From contig CM061244.1 of NCBI GenBank assembly GCA_030848705.1, positions 45,425,190 through 45,489,189 of the forward strand: a stretch of 64,000 nucleotides of DNA, in the 5' to 3' direction. Source of the stretch: Heracleum sosnowskyi (lineage: Eukaryota; Streptophyta; Magnoliopsida; Apiales; Apiaceae). Below the pieces are notes generated by a model, which worked only from the letters and a program-made list of their open reading frames with translations, was not told the origin of the DNA and did no database searches. Positions 12,514 through 23,546 of the stretch are shown one piece after another (within the stretch, counting starts at the first letter, position 1; each line of letters opens with the position of its first letter). The position numbers and the translations under genes were made by a program.

Positions 12514-15500
12514 TCACTTAGAACAGCTAAATGAAGGATTGAGCATTCCAATTTCACTCACAAGTATGTTGAAGACAACTTCATTTAGAGGTTTAGTGAA
12601 TATGTCAGCTAATTGTTTCTCTGTTGGAACATAAGAGACTGCTATAGTACCATTTGCTGCATGTTCCCTAATGAAATGGTACCTTATCTCAATGTGCTTT
12701 GTAGTAGAATGATTAACAGGATTAGATACAATGGATATTGCACTAGTATTATCACACATCAGAGGAATGTGTTCTAACACTAGTCCATAATCCATGAGTT
12801 GATTTTTAATCCAAAGCAATTGAGCACAGCAGCTTCCAGCAGCAATATATCCAGCCTCAGCTGTAGATGTTGCTGTGGATTGTTGTTTCTTACTAAACCA
12901 GGACACTAACCTTTGACCTAAGAATTGGCAGCTTCCAGAGGTGCTCTTCCTGTCAATTCTGCATCCAGCATAATCAGAATCTGTGTAACCAACCAGGTTG
13001 AACCCAGTGCCTTTTGGATACCAAAGCCCAAGATTAGGAGTCCCTTTCAGATACCTGAAGATTCTTTTGATAGCCATCATGTGAGATTCCTTAGGATCAG
13101 ACTGGAACCTTGCACAAAGACATGTGGCAAACATGATGTCTGGCCTGCTAGTTGTGAGATAGAGCAATGATCCAACCATTCCCCTATAGGCCTTGATATC
13201 AACTCTCATGCCCTTCTTATCTTCATCTAGCTTGATTGCAGTGGACATAGGAGTTTTTGCTGGGGATGACTCTTCTAAACCATATTTCTTTAAGAGATCT
13301 TTAACATACTTAGATTGATTTATGAAGATGCCATCCTCCCTTTGCTTTGCATCAACTTAGAGAACTTTCACAGAGTTTTTCATTTGAAGAGCCAAAGATG
13401 ATATCATCCACATAGATTTGTACTAGAATGATATCATTTCCATTCTTCTTGAAGAATAGAGTTTTATCAATTGTACCTCTGGTAAATTGATGCTCAAGAA
13501 GGAATTGAGATAGAGTTTCATACCAGGCTCTTGGTGCCTGTTTAAGTCCATAGATTGCCTTGAGCAGTCTATACACAAAGTCTGGGAAGTTTTCATTCTC
13601 AAAGCCAGGTGGTTGGGACACATAAACTTCTTCAGCAAGATCACCATTGAGAAATGCACTTTTCACATCCATTTGATACACCTTGAAATCTGAGTGAGCT
13701 GCAAAAGCCAAGAAGATTCTGATGGCTTCCAGTCTAGCTACAGGTACAAATGTCTCATCATAGTCAATGCCCTCTTGTTGACAGTATCCCTTGGCAACCA
13801 ACCTTGCTTTGTTCCTTATCACCACTCATTCTTCATCCATTTTGTTCCTGAACACCCATTTGGTGTCAATAACATTCTTTCCTTCTGGAGGTGGCACTAA
13901 CTCCCATACTTTGTTTTTCTCAAATTGATTCAATTCTTCTTGCATGGCAACAATCCAGTCAGAATTCTTCAAAGCTTCTTCAATTACTTTTGGTTCTTCT
14001 TGTGACAGAAAGCAGCTATACAGACATGTATTCATTGTTACCCTTCTTGTTCTTACTCCCTCACCAGGATCTCCAATGATTTGATCCCTAGTGTGGGCTC
14101 TGTCCCATTTCCTTGTGTGACCCTGTTCATTTCCTTGATTTGTTCCAGGATCATTTTGATTGACAGTTGCATTCTCTTCTTCTCCCCCTATGTTTGTGAA
14201 CCCTTGCACAGGTGTTTGAAGAAGATCATCAACTTCAAGAGTTTCATTTTATGGAACAGTTTGAGCAGGTGGTTCATCCTCACTTTCAGAATCCTCAAGA
14301 TATCCTTGATTTTCAAATCTTAATGGCACACTGTCTTGTTCACTTGTTTCAAGTCCAGGAGTTTTCTTGTCATCAAAGGTAACATCCATGCTTTCCATAA
14401 CTTTGTGTTGCTCAGGTACAAACACTCTGTATGCTATCCTTTCCAGAGAGTACCCAATGAAAATACTTTCAAATACCTTGGCATCAAATTTTCCAACATG
14501 CTCAGAGGTATCTTTCATCACAAAACACTTGCTTCTAAACACATGAAGATGCTTGAAGGATGCTCTTTTGCCAGTAATTAATGAGTAAGGAGTTTTTCCA
14601 GACTTCTTATTGATCAATGTTCTATTTTGCACATAGCATGCTGTGTTAACAGCATCAGCCCAAAAGCGAGTACGTAGCTTTGCATCCAACCACATTGTCC
14701 TTGCAGCTTCAATGAGAGTTTGATTCTTTCTTTCAACTACTCCATTTTGTTGAGGTGTTCTAGGAGCTGAAAATTGTTGAGAAATTCCTTTATCTTTACA
14801 GAACTCATACAATGTTGAATTTCTGAACTCAGTCCCATTATCACTTCTCAAAGCAACTACAGAGGAACCAGTGCTTTGTGCTTCTCTATCAACTCTCTTA
14901 ATATGCTCTATAATAACTTGGGGTGCTTCATCCTTGGAGAACAGGAATTCCACCCAAGTATATCTTGAATAATCATCAACCATCACTAGATCATATTTCT
15001 TTTTGGAAAGGGACATTACATTCACAGGTCCAAATAGATCTATGTGAATTAGCTGCAGAGGCTTTGAGTTTGTATTGAGCAACTTGTTCTTGTGACTTGA
15101 TCTCTTGATCTTTCCTCGTTGGCATGCTTCACATGCTCCATCTTGCACAAACTCCAAGGCAGGAATATCTATGATGAGTTCTCTCTTAGTTAGAGAGTTC
15201 ATTGCCTGAACATTCAAGTGAGACAGTTTCTTGTGCCATAGCCAGAATTCTTCATTTGTGGCCTTAGTGTAGAGACAACAAATTTCTCCCTTGTCTGCAG
15301 CCTTAAGATTAGCTACAAACAAGCTTCCTTTCTTCACACCAGTTAAAACAACTTCACCACTTCCTCTTTTTGAGATTAGACAATGATCTTCATCAAATTC
15401 CACTTTGAAACCCCTGTTGGTAAATTGTCCAATACTCAAGAGGTTGTGCTTTAGTCCTTCAACAAATGCTACATCTTTAATAATGACATTCCCAGATTTA

Positions 15501-15664
15501 ACACTACCATATCCCATTGTATAACCAATGTTGTCATTTCCAAAGGTTACTGATGGGCCAACCTTTTCTTCAAATTGTGATAGCAGGGCTATATCACCAG
15601 TCATGCGACTTGAGCATCCACTGTCCAAGATCCATACGACTCTTTGATTCCTGTTGCCCTGCAT
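12514..15664 (-). pseudogene. Element A pol (protease, integrase, RT, RNase H), broken
   Basis: The frame opens just after the acceptor-like TGCAG at 15663-15659. In order: aspartic protease motif DSGCS; a gag-pre-integrase zinc finger (H-x4-H in LWHKKLSHLN, CEAC); an integrase core with the copia signature PQQNGVVERK; RT with YVDD; and RNase H ending MLNPSFSCSK. Breaks: in-frame stops at 14249-14251 (linker between integrase and RT) and 13826-13828 (start of RT). A 58-bp deletion at about 13345, next to the YVDD region, removes RT thumb sequence and shifts the frame; the junction shares TTTG. B keeps those 58 bp. RNase H (13248-12514) is open. It cannot make a working enzyme. Confidence 0.9.
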
Positions 15665-15675
15665 TCACAAAATGA

Positions 15676-18141
15676 CTAAGTTGTTTTTGGTACCCACACT
15701 TGGTAGGGTCCAGTTGATTTAGAAACAGTTTTGTTAACAATTCTTCTGTCATAAATAACATTCTTCACAGTAGGAGACTTCACTTTGTTTGTGGCTTTGG
15801 AGTTTACACTTTTAGGCTCACATGAAGTTTTCACCCTCTCAACCTTGATTGGGGATCCTGTCCCGTGAGTGTGCATATGTGTGTGTGATTCACAAGATTG
15901 TGCAGAGTCAAGCTTATGCTTAAGAGATAAACAGTTAGCAATCACAGTCACATAGCATGTCATGCAGTTAGCATTACCACAGAAAGAATCATGAATAGAG
16001 TTTATGCCTACAGAATGGTTACTCAGGTTATCAACTTAACCTTTTACATGTTTAGTACACTTATGAGTCAAATGATTCACAGATAAGCATTTCTGACACT
16101 GTTTCCTAGGAGCATTTGACACATAAGCATAATTGTTACTCTTGTTGACACCTATCTTACCATATCTGTTTTGTTTCTTCTTCTTAACAACTTTTTTCTT
16201 AATTTTAGGACTCTTGACAAGGTTGTCTTTGGTTTCTTTCTGAACAACAGACTTGGAGGAGGAGGAAGAAGTATCCTTAGCAGCCTCATCTTCTTCAAGT
16301 AGTTGTTGTTTGATGATCAGAAGTTCTTCATCAAACTTAACACTACTCTTTTTGAAAATGGGCTTTTCAACACTTGACAAAATGGTTGGGGCATTTTTGT
16401 TTGCAATAGATTCTTTTCCTTTGCCCTTGGCCTTCTTCCTTCCCTTATCATTTTCATAATCAAAACCAACTCCAACCTTGCAGTTTTCAGTGTGTTCCTT
16501 GTGATAGGTTTGAATAAGCTCAGAGGAGTTCTTGAAACTTCTTAGCTTTAATTCATTTTCAGCAATTTGTTCTCTAAGAGCTTTTTCTATTTGTTCAGCA
16601 CAAATCACTTTGTTTTTAAGATACTCAATCTCCTTTTTCAAACCATCAAGGCTCACAACCATTAACACAAGTTCCTCATTCTTTTCTGTAAGCTCAAGAT
16701 TTTTAGCAGTTAGTCTATCAATTTCTTCATTGGCAACTAACATGCTAGTGTGAATATTGAACATCTAAGTACTCATATCTTCAACAGTTTACTTGTATTG
16801 AAAGGGAGTCATTTCAAGAGAAGTAAGAATGGGTACCTGGCTTGAGAAATCACCATCATCAGAAAATGCCATTAAGGCATAGTTTGAATACTTCTGTTCT
16901 TCTTCTTCATCAGAGTCGCACTTTCCCTCAGCAATAAAAGCTTTGCCCTATTGTTTCTTGATTAGAGCTTCATACTTAGCTTCAAGCTCTAAGTATGCTT
17001 TGTCCTTTTTGGCCTGTTTAGGCTTTTTGCACTTAGTGGCAAAATGCCCAAGTTCATTGCAGTTATAACACCTTATCTTGGACCTATCCACACTTCCAGA
17101 TTTGTATCCTCCTTTAGCAGCACCAACAATCCCTTTTCCTTTATTGAAGGTGTTTGAGCCACTTGAACTACCAGAATTTCCAGTATTGAACTTGGACTTA
17201 AATGGTTGCTTCCTTTTAAACCTTATGTTAGGATATCTCCTAGCCATATATGCAAAAGATTTGTTTTCCATCTTGTCCAGCTCATCTATGTTGTAGAATT
17301 CATCATCCTCAGACAAATCATAGACAACTTGAGTCTCATCACCAGTGTCTTCAACTTCCAGTTCCTCAATCTTGACTTGACTGACTTTAAGGGAGTCCAT
17401 TCTTTGACTTAGATTGTCAGCAATAAGGGCACAAGAAGTATTTGCCATTAATCCTTGCTTTGCTTGAATAGATCTCTTTTGAAACAACTCTAGCTCATAT
17501 GTCTTCAAAACACCATACAACACATCAAAACCAATTTTTGTTAGATCTCTTTCTTTAAGGGAAGAGATTCTTGGTTCCAAGTGATCTGGAAGAGTTAGTA
17601 AGAACTTCATATTGAGCTCTTCTGTCTCATAGTGTTTGTCATAGAGTTTGAGTTCATTTATCAGCTTGTTGAACCTCTCAAACACTTCTGTGATTCCCTC
17701 CTTTGGCTGAGCCATGAAAGCTTCATACTGAGATACTAGAATCTGCTTTTTGTTCTTTCTTACTTCTGGAGTTCCTTCACATAGCACTTCTATAAGATCC
17801 CATATCTTCTTAGCACTAGTGCAGTGTGCAACAGTGCCATACATGTTGAAATCCATAGATTCACAGGTGATAAGTTGGAGATGTCCATCCAGTGCTATTT
17901 TCTCCTTTTCAGGATCAGTGTATTTTGAGGGGTCTTTAGGAACATGCCTTGCTGGTATTATCTCAGTTCCTACAGTTGTTTCACCCATCTCAATCATTGG
18001 AATAAAGGGACCATGCTTTAGTATATCTAAATACATGGGATTGGAAACTTTGATGAAAAGTAACATCTTTTTCTTCCATAAGCTGTAGTGTTCCTTGTTG
18101 AAGGGAGGAATCTTTATACTGCTCAGTTTCTGTGAACTCAT
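15676..18141 (-). pseudogene. Element A gag, broken
   Basis: Starts MSSQKLSSIKIPPF 36 bases after the PBS. The N-terminal copia-type gag domain has the pattern W..K...FI.... A first CCHC zinc knuckle is CYNCNELGHFATKC (about 17072-17028), then a Glu/Asp-rich stretch, a coiled coil (16760-16500), a basic tract and a second knuckle CQKCLSVNHLTHKC. The frame ends ..QVWVPKTT, as gag does in the other elements here. In-frame stops at 16948, 16789, 16765 and 16036 break it, but no frameshift is needed over about 820 codons. Gag would form the capsid and bind the genomic RNA. Confidence 0.88.
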
Positions 18142-18176
18142 TATTGATCTTTTCTTGTTTGTACGTTAACAGTCTT

Positions 18177-18188
18177 GCTCTGATACCA
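18177..18188 (-). promoter_or_regulatory. Element A primer-binding site (initiator Met-tRNA)
   Basis: The minus strand reads TGGTATCAGAGC two bases after the 5' LTR. It is complementary to the 3' end of plant initiator methionine tRNA, the usual primer of copia elements. Confidence 0.93.
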
Positions 18189-18190
18189 AT

Positions 18191-19495
18191 TGTTAGAGAT
18201 GAATACCACTTAGAAACTAGACAGAGGGGGGGGGGGGTGAATGGATAGTTTTGATATTTTTCGATTCTTGAAACTAAATAAGCTGTCTATGATTATGCTA
18301 TGTAGTATGCAGAAAATAAACAACATACACAATCACTTTAATCTATTTTGTATTAAGCAAATTAAATACTACAGCTTTCCAGAATTTCACAACTGAATTT
18401 CTGGCTTCTAAACAAGAACAATTTGTATCTTGTTTTGCTTACAGAGAAAAGAGTGCTTAAGATTAAACTTTGTGTATCTCTCTTACAGCTAACAATAGGG
18501 TGTGCATGATATATATAAGTCCTATACAAACTAGTGCACACACCTATTTACACTGTTACCCTCACTGTTCGTCCAACTTGTTCTGCCATAAGAGGTTAAC
18601 TGTGTCAGGAAGGACCACATGCTTTTCGGAGTCTTTCCCGTTTCTGTAGCTGCTTGTCTCTTATCTTTCTCTCCAAGTTTAGCTGTAGATTTGCCATCTG
18701 TTCTTTGGACCACCTTGCTAGAACAAATGCTTCAGTATTTGTCTCCATTGACTTTGATCTTGTACCTTCATTTGTCTTGTTGTAAACGGCTAAGTGTTGA
18801 TATCGTGAACTCCACTTCATTCCTGACTTCGCGATGTCCCTTGTGAAGACTACGCGACATGACCTTTGAGGACTTTGCGACATAAGCCATTTGAAGACTT
18901 TGCGACATAAGCCATTTGAGGAATTTGAGATCTAGCCTTTTTTGAGGACTATGCGACATAGGTCATTTGAGGACTATGCGACATAGGCTATTTGAGGACT
19001 TCACGACATAGGCTGTTTGAGGACTTCACGATCTAGACATTTTGACTTTGCTGACTTCAACACTTCACGACATGAGTCTTGAGGACTTCACGACATAGTA
19101 CAAATTGGACTATGCGATGTAGTAATTCACGACATGGATATTAGTGACTTCACGACATAGCTTTATTCTGACTTTGCTATATAATGCCTTAGACAAATTT
19201 CTGCAACTTATTTCTTCAGGACCTTATTCATCTCTATCCTGCTGCATGAACAATTCAGAACTTCTACCAGGACAATTATTCAGTGGCCTATATACACTCT
19301 AGAAGCAAGAAACTTACTAAGCTCATTATAATTCTGAGCATACATGATCAAGCTAATGTTCATGAGAACAAGACAAGTACATAGAGAGACCTATACTATA
19401 TCCCAGTGACAGAATTCACTAGGTCATATAGTGTGACATAGTCACATAGTGTAGGCTTGTTAATAGTGGTATTCAGACATGTCTTGAGCCTAACA
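18191..19495 (-). repeat. Element A 5' LTR
   Basis: It runs TGTTAG...CTAACA, 1,305 bp, matching 5458-6782. It holds a G-run of 13 (18225-18237) between AAACTA (18214-18219) and TAGTTT (18246-18251), a TATATATA at 18510-18517 as likely core promoter on the minus strand, and the 25-bp tandem array at about 18812-19180. Confidence 0.92.
18510..18517 (-). promoter_or_regulatory. Likely TATA box of element A LTR promoter
   Basis: TATATATA, about 320 bp before the LTR 3' end in the direction of transcription. B has the same site in its LTR near 25608. The start of RNA should lie about 30 bp downstream. Confidence 0.5.
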
Positions 19496-19500
19496 TCTTG
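19496..19500. other. Target-site duplication of element A, right copy
   Basis: TCTTG, identical to 5453-5457. Confidence 0.9.
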
Positions 19501-19766
19501 CATTTCGAATCTTTACAAATGAAGTAAACTATTTATACAATTTTAATATTCTCTTAAATTTTTTATTCATGATTCTACTTACTAACATAGGAAACTAAAT
19601 ATATTATCTTAATATTTTCTTAAACTTTATATTTAAGCCAATACTTAAAAATTTGAAAAATATTATGGAGAAGATGAGGCCGGTTAGGTGAGGCTCTCAA
19701 ATCGCCTCGATCTATTTTTCTATTTTTTTTTAATTTTTGAATTATTAATATTAAATATTATATAAA
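19501..19766 (+). repeat. Helitron-like element, continuation after element A
   Basis: It resumes the ACAATTTTAATATTCT / GGAAACTAAATATA block pattern left at 5457. A second 5'-type segment (GGAGAAGATGAGGCCGGTTAGGTGAGGC, near 19668) resembles 5150-5180, so truncated copies are stacked. The sequence stops at A19766 where another Helitron-like 3' end (CTAG) begins. Confidence 0.45.
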
Positions 19767-21126
19767 CTAGTTTACTAAGTCGCGTTTCGCAGCGGCTTTA
19801 TAATAATTTCTCTAAACTTTTCTCAACATATGATTTTAGAGAAAATAATATATCTAACATAAAATTAAGATTTTCTTAATTCTCTATTTTGTCTTGGTCA
19901 TTTACCGAAATTTTGAGTAAATATAGAAAAGGTAATTGTTTTACATTTTTCATTCTTTTAAAATTATATCAGATATTAGTATATTTATCACCATTTTATT
20001 TTTCTCAAAACTTCTATTTGAAATACATAATATAGTATCAATATGAAATTCTACCGTATAATATGCTGCTCCTAATAAATCGCTCTCTTGTTAAATATGT
20101 TTCCTTCCAAGGACCTCATTTCTCGTTATTTTAATGAATCTACACAGATAACAAATTAATTTACTAAATAAAGTACATAATCTATTAATCAGTTTTATTA
20201 TATCATAATATTTAATTTAAATATTTTTAAAAAATCTAATTTTTATTATTTAAAATATGGGTACTCGAGAAAATAATGAAAAAATAAGACTTCTTTATTT
20301 TATTTTATTTTATATAAACTTGCATTTTCTTTAAGTGTTTTATTGTACATAAACATGCGGGTTTTTAAAAAAATCAGGGAAAAGATTTTTAATATATATG
20401 TAAAATATATAATAAATTAAACGTGGGGTTTTTTACAAAAAAAATCATGGGAACGTTATTTCTAATAGTTTTTTTTTAATATTAAGATGATAAATTTCAA
20501 GATAAATTTTAGAACTTCAATAAAAAAAATGAGAATATTAAGATGGTAACTTTGATTTTAAAAGAAAGTTTATGAAAATATCAACATTATAATTTGACTT
20601 GAAGATAAATTTTAGTATAATATTAAGATAATAATTTGACTTTAGAAGAAAGATTAGAAGAATATAAGGTAATTATGTGTTCTATTAATATAGATTTCAA
20701 AGACAATTTAGATGATATATTTAGTTTCTTATGTTTAGTTAGGAAAATATTAAAATTATATTTTTAGTTTTCTCCATTAGTAAAGATTTTAATAGAAAGA
20801 TTATTAGAATTGTATCTTTAGTTTTCTCAATTAGTACATATTTAAAAGGCAATGGAGATATTTTCTAAACAAAAATTAAGAAGAATATTAAAATTGTATA
20901 TTTAGTTTCCTCCATTATTAAAAACTAGTTTTATAACCAGTGCGAGGCACGGGTATGTTCTCCATTCTTCTGTTATAAAATGATAAACCGATTTATTAAA
21001 TAAAATATATGTTTTGTTGCAAGTGGAATCAGTTTTTGTTAGAAAAGGTCATATATATTTAATCATGTAAATATATGCATGCATGTGAAATGTATTATAG
21101 GTTCTATTGCGAATGAAATCTTTTTT

Positions 21127-21383
21127 GGGAAAAATATCAAAGTCATCACTCATTTCATTCAAATATATCAAATAAGTCACTCATTACAAAAATGACTCAA
21201 TTTAGTCACTAATTGTAAAATTCGTATCAAGAAGATCACCTGGGAATGACTAGATTGATACAAATTTTCAACTTTTAAATGACTAAGTTGATACAAATTT
21301 GTGACTAAATTGAGTCATTTTTGCAACGAGTGACTCAACTGATGTATTTGGATGAAACGAGTGATGACTTTGATATTTATCCC
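21127..21383. repeat. MULE-type MITE with long inverted arms
   Basis: A 257-bp near-palindrome. Both ends begin GGGA(A/T)AAATATCAAAGTCA and the arms match over about 85 bp (CACTC.TTTCAT.CAAATA, AAAATGACTCAATTTAGTCAC). It is flanked by a perfect 10-bp duplication AATCTTTTTT (21117-21126 and 21384-21393). GGG termini with 9-11-bp duplications point to Mutator-like transposase mobilisation. Confidence 0.82.
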
Positions 21384-21683
21384 AATCTTTTTTCATTGAA
21401 AAAGATCATATTTAATAATGACGTACAACATTAGTAAGACATGTAATTTTGAAGTTCATGCAGTCTTGTAACGGGAAATTGAACTATTTTAAATGAGTGT
21501 GATTTATTTTGCAACCGTTGTTTAACTTTATAAAAACAAAATAGTATTTAACTTGTTTGAAGTAGTTAGTAAAACCATTTCGTACAATATTTCTATAACA
21601 TTTATTTGATATATAGCTTATTGTTTAAGATATACTAAATTTATAAAAAAATTATTTGATATGGTACAAAATATTCTCGTTGG

Positions 21684-22278
21684 CTATTGTAAAGTGACGC
21701 AGATCAAATCATTTTTTGCTAACTTCAAAAAACAAACCTATTAGCCTTATTATTACATCTTCTGTATCCAAATTTCTTATTTGGTTGATATTCATTGTTC
21801 ACTCACCGTATCTATTATTTTTTATCACCATTTATTTGGTCTATAATTAGTTTTGATCTCCCTGAACTGTTTACTATATAAGCAAATAAATGTAATGAAT
21901 CAAATAGCGAACCTTGATACGAAATATGCAATAAGGTCAATAGTTTGTTTTTTCAATTTAGCAAAATATGATTTGATATGCAGATCAAATCATATTTTGC
22001 TAAATTCAAAAAACAAACCTATTGCCTTATTATTACATCTTCCGTATCCAAATTCCTTATTTGATTGATATTCATTGTCCACTCGCCATATTCATTATTT
22101 TTTTATCATCATTTATTTGGTCTATAATTACTTTTGATTTCCCTAAATCGTCTGCTATATAAGCAAATAAATGTAATGAACCAAATAGCGAACCTAGATA
22201 CGAAATATGCAATAAGACCAATAGTTTTTTTTTTTTAATTTAGCAAAATAAGATTTGATATGCATCACTTTGTAATAG
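21684..22278. repeat. Tandem double MITE sharing a terminus
   Basis: Two direct copies with a period of 281 bp (starting near 21702 and 21983). Each copy is itself an inverted repeat with arms of about 90 bp (GATCAAATCATATTTTGCTAA...; AATAAATGTAATGAA.CAAATAGCGAACCT on the facing side). The outer ends CTATTGTAAAGTGA.GCA and TGCATCACTTTGTAATAG are inverted to each other; the centre shares a merged end. The small ORF at 21853-22068 spans the copy junction and is not a gene. Confidence 0.7.
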
Positions 22279-22885
22279 TGAATGAAGCTCTAAATTAGTT
22301 GGTAATCTCTTTCAATTAACAATTATCAATCATCATTGTCACAATTTATTTAATGATTAAAAGTTTTAATATTTTCTATAAAAAATAATATCTAGTCATA
22401 AATTGTTAATATTAAATATTGAAGTAATAATAAATATCAATGATATGTAATAATGAGTTGGACACAATTAATGTACGAATATTGAAGTAGATGAGTATTA
22501 ATTGTAATTAATACATGTATAATTAAAATATAATTTAGAAGGGTATTTTGGTAATTTAACTTGAATAAATTGGCTCATTGAACCCCCTAGTTGCTCTATT
22601 ATATATATAATAGATTTAAAAAAAAATTGAGATATTTTCTAATAAATAATTTAGGAGAATATTGAAATTGTATATTTAGTTTCCTCCATTGGTAAATATT
22701 TTAAAGGCAAGAATATTAAAATTATATATTTAGTTTACTTCATTAGTAAAGATTTTAAAGGCAATTGAGATATTTTCGAATCAAGAATATTATTAATTCA
22801 AAATTTTTAGATCATTAGAAAAATAGATGGAAGTGATTTAAAAGGCGTCATCTCACCGCTCTCGTGTATTCTCCTTTACAGCAGA

Positions 22886-22890
22886 ACATT
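22886..22890. other. Target-site duplication of solo LTR, left copy
   Basis: ACATT, repeated exactly at 23542-23546. Confidence 0.85.
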
Positions 22891-23541
22891 TGTTATGGAA
22901 TAAAAACTAGGGTATAATTAATGCTAGGGTTTGTGAGATTCAAGCTTTAATGACTGCTCTTGTTATCGGGGACTAACTCGGTCCTAACAAGATGCCTACG
23001 TATCTCTAGTGTTTAGAGAATCAAGCCAATAAAAACGTAGTTCTTGGTGTTGCCCTCGGGGCTATGGCGGCAGGGGCACACCAAGGACGTAGTGACTTGT
23101 ATGTCCTTATTCGAGAATGAAGTCTAAAACGTAGTTCTAAGATGAGGGGTCAGACCCTTTATATAGGCGTTTAGAAGCCTAGTGGATAAGTATTGATTTC
23201 CTTGAAGGATAAATCTTATCCTTGACGGTGGATAAGTATTATCACTTCCTTGAATGATAAGTCTTATTCTTGACGGTGGATAAGGATTAATTCTAGATGC
23301 TTCCTTGTAGGAGTTGTTTCCATATCATAACGAACTTGTATTGAAACAAGCCCAACTGTATTAGAACAAGCCTGTATTGGACGTCTCCTAATATAGGTTG
23401 TACTTCTAGCCCAAATATTAATTACGAAATTAATATTTAATTAGAGTTTCAGGCCTTATTAATGGGCCTTATTTATGCACCAACTAGGTTTAATTAATGC
23501 AATATTAATTATGTCTTTACGGTTATTTTTAACCCATATCA
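22891..23541 (-). repeat. Solo LTR (651 bp)
   Basis: It runs TGTTATGG...CCATATCA with the 5-bp duplication ACATT on both sides and no internal region, so it is what remains after LTR-LTR recombination. On the minus strand it has TATATAAA (23165-23158) followed by GGGTCTGACCCCTCAT, a probable promoter. Repeats of GATAAG.ATTATC-like blocks (23190-23290) lie upstream of that. The lineage is unknown; it does not match the LTRs of elements A-E. Confidence 0.85.
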
Positions 23542-23546
23542 ACATT

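Larger units (their letters stand above)
5458..19495 (-). mobile_element. Element A: complete, decayed Sirevirus retrotransposon
   Basis: A 14.0-kb Ty1/copia element on the minus strand, with LTRs at 5458-6782 and 18191-19495 and a perfect 5-bp target duplication. In transcription order it has the 5' LTR, a PBS matching initiator Met-tRNA, gag, pol (protease, integrase, RT, RNase H), a gap filled with short repeats, a giant envelope-like ORF, a purine tract and the 3' LTR. That order, with an extra ORF after RNase H, is typical of the Sirevirus genus of copia elements. Every ORF carries stops or frameshifts and the LTRs differ at well over a dozen sites. It is therefore a dead, moderately old copy. 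Element B belongs to the same family. Confidence 0.93.
20925..22614 (-). mobile_element. Helitron-like element H2 with canonical ends at an A|T site
   Basis: The minus strand starts TCTATTATATATATAATAG at 22614 directly after A. It ends with hairpin CCCGTGCCTCGCACTGG, then TTATAAAACTAG, directly before T (20925-20928). Removing the 1,690 bp rejoins one of the flanking TCCATTA.TAAA...ATTGAGATATTTT blocks without gain or loss, as expected for Helitron insertion. There is no coding capacity. It carries two MITEs inside. Confidence 0.7.
19767..22885 (-). mobile_element. Helitron-like element H1 (non-autonomous, interrupted by H2)
   Basis: On the minus strand it ends GCCGCTGCGAAACGCGACTT, a decayed hairpin, then CTAG and T (19767-19770). 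The 5' region on the right (22880-22615) reads GGAGAATACACGAGAGCGG...GACGCC followed by the TTTACTAATGGAGGAAACT blocks seen near 5135. The exact 5' TC (22885-22884) is less certain because the base before it is T, not A. No Rep/helicase ORF is present. The inner part 20925-22614 is a second element. Confidence 0.55.

Noticed and set aside
18177..18188. tRNA gene fragment
   Set aside because: Only the 12-base complement to the tRNA 3' end is present, right beside the LTR: a primer-binding site.
18605..18883. 92-codon minus-strand ORF present in both A LTRs
   Set aside because: Lies across LTR repeat DNA and varies with the tandem units; its presence in both LTRs follows from their common origin, not from coding function.
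22891..23541. Cassandra-type TRIM with a 5S rRNA-like promoter
   Set aside because: I looked for the 5S internal promoter text and did not find it; the TATA box and 651-bp size with TG...CA ends fit a normal solo LTR.
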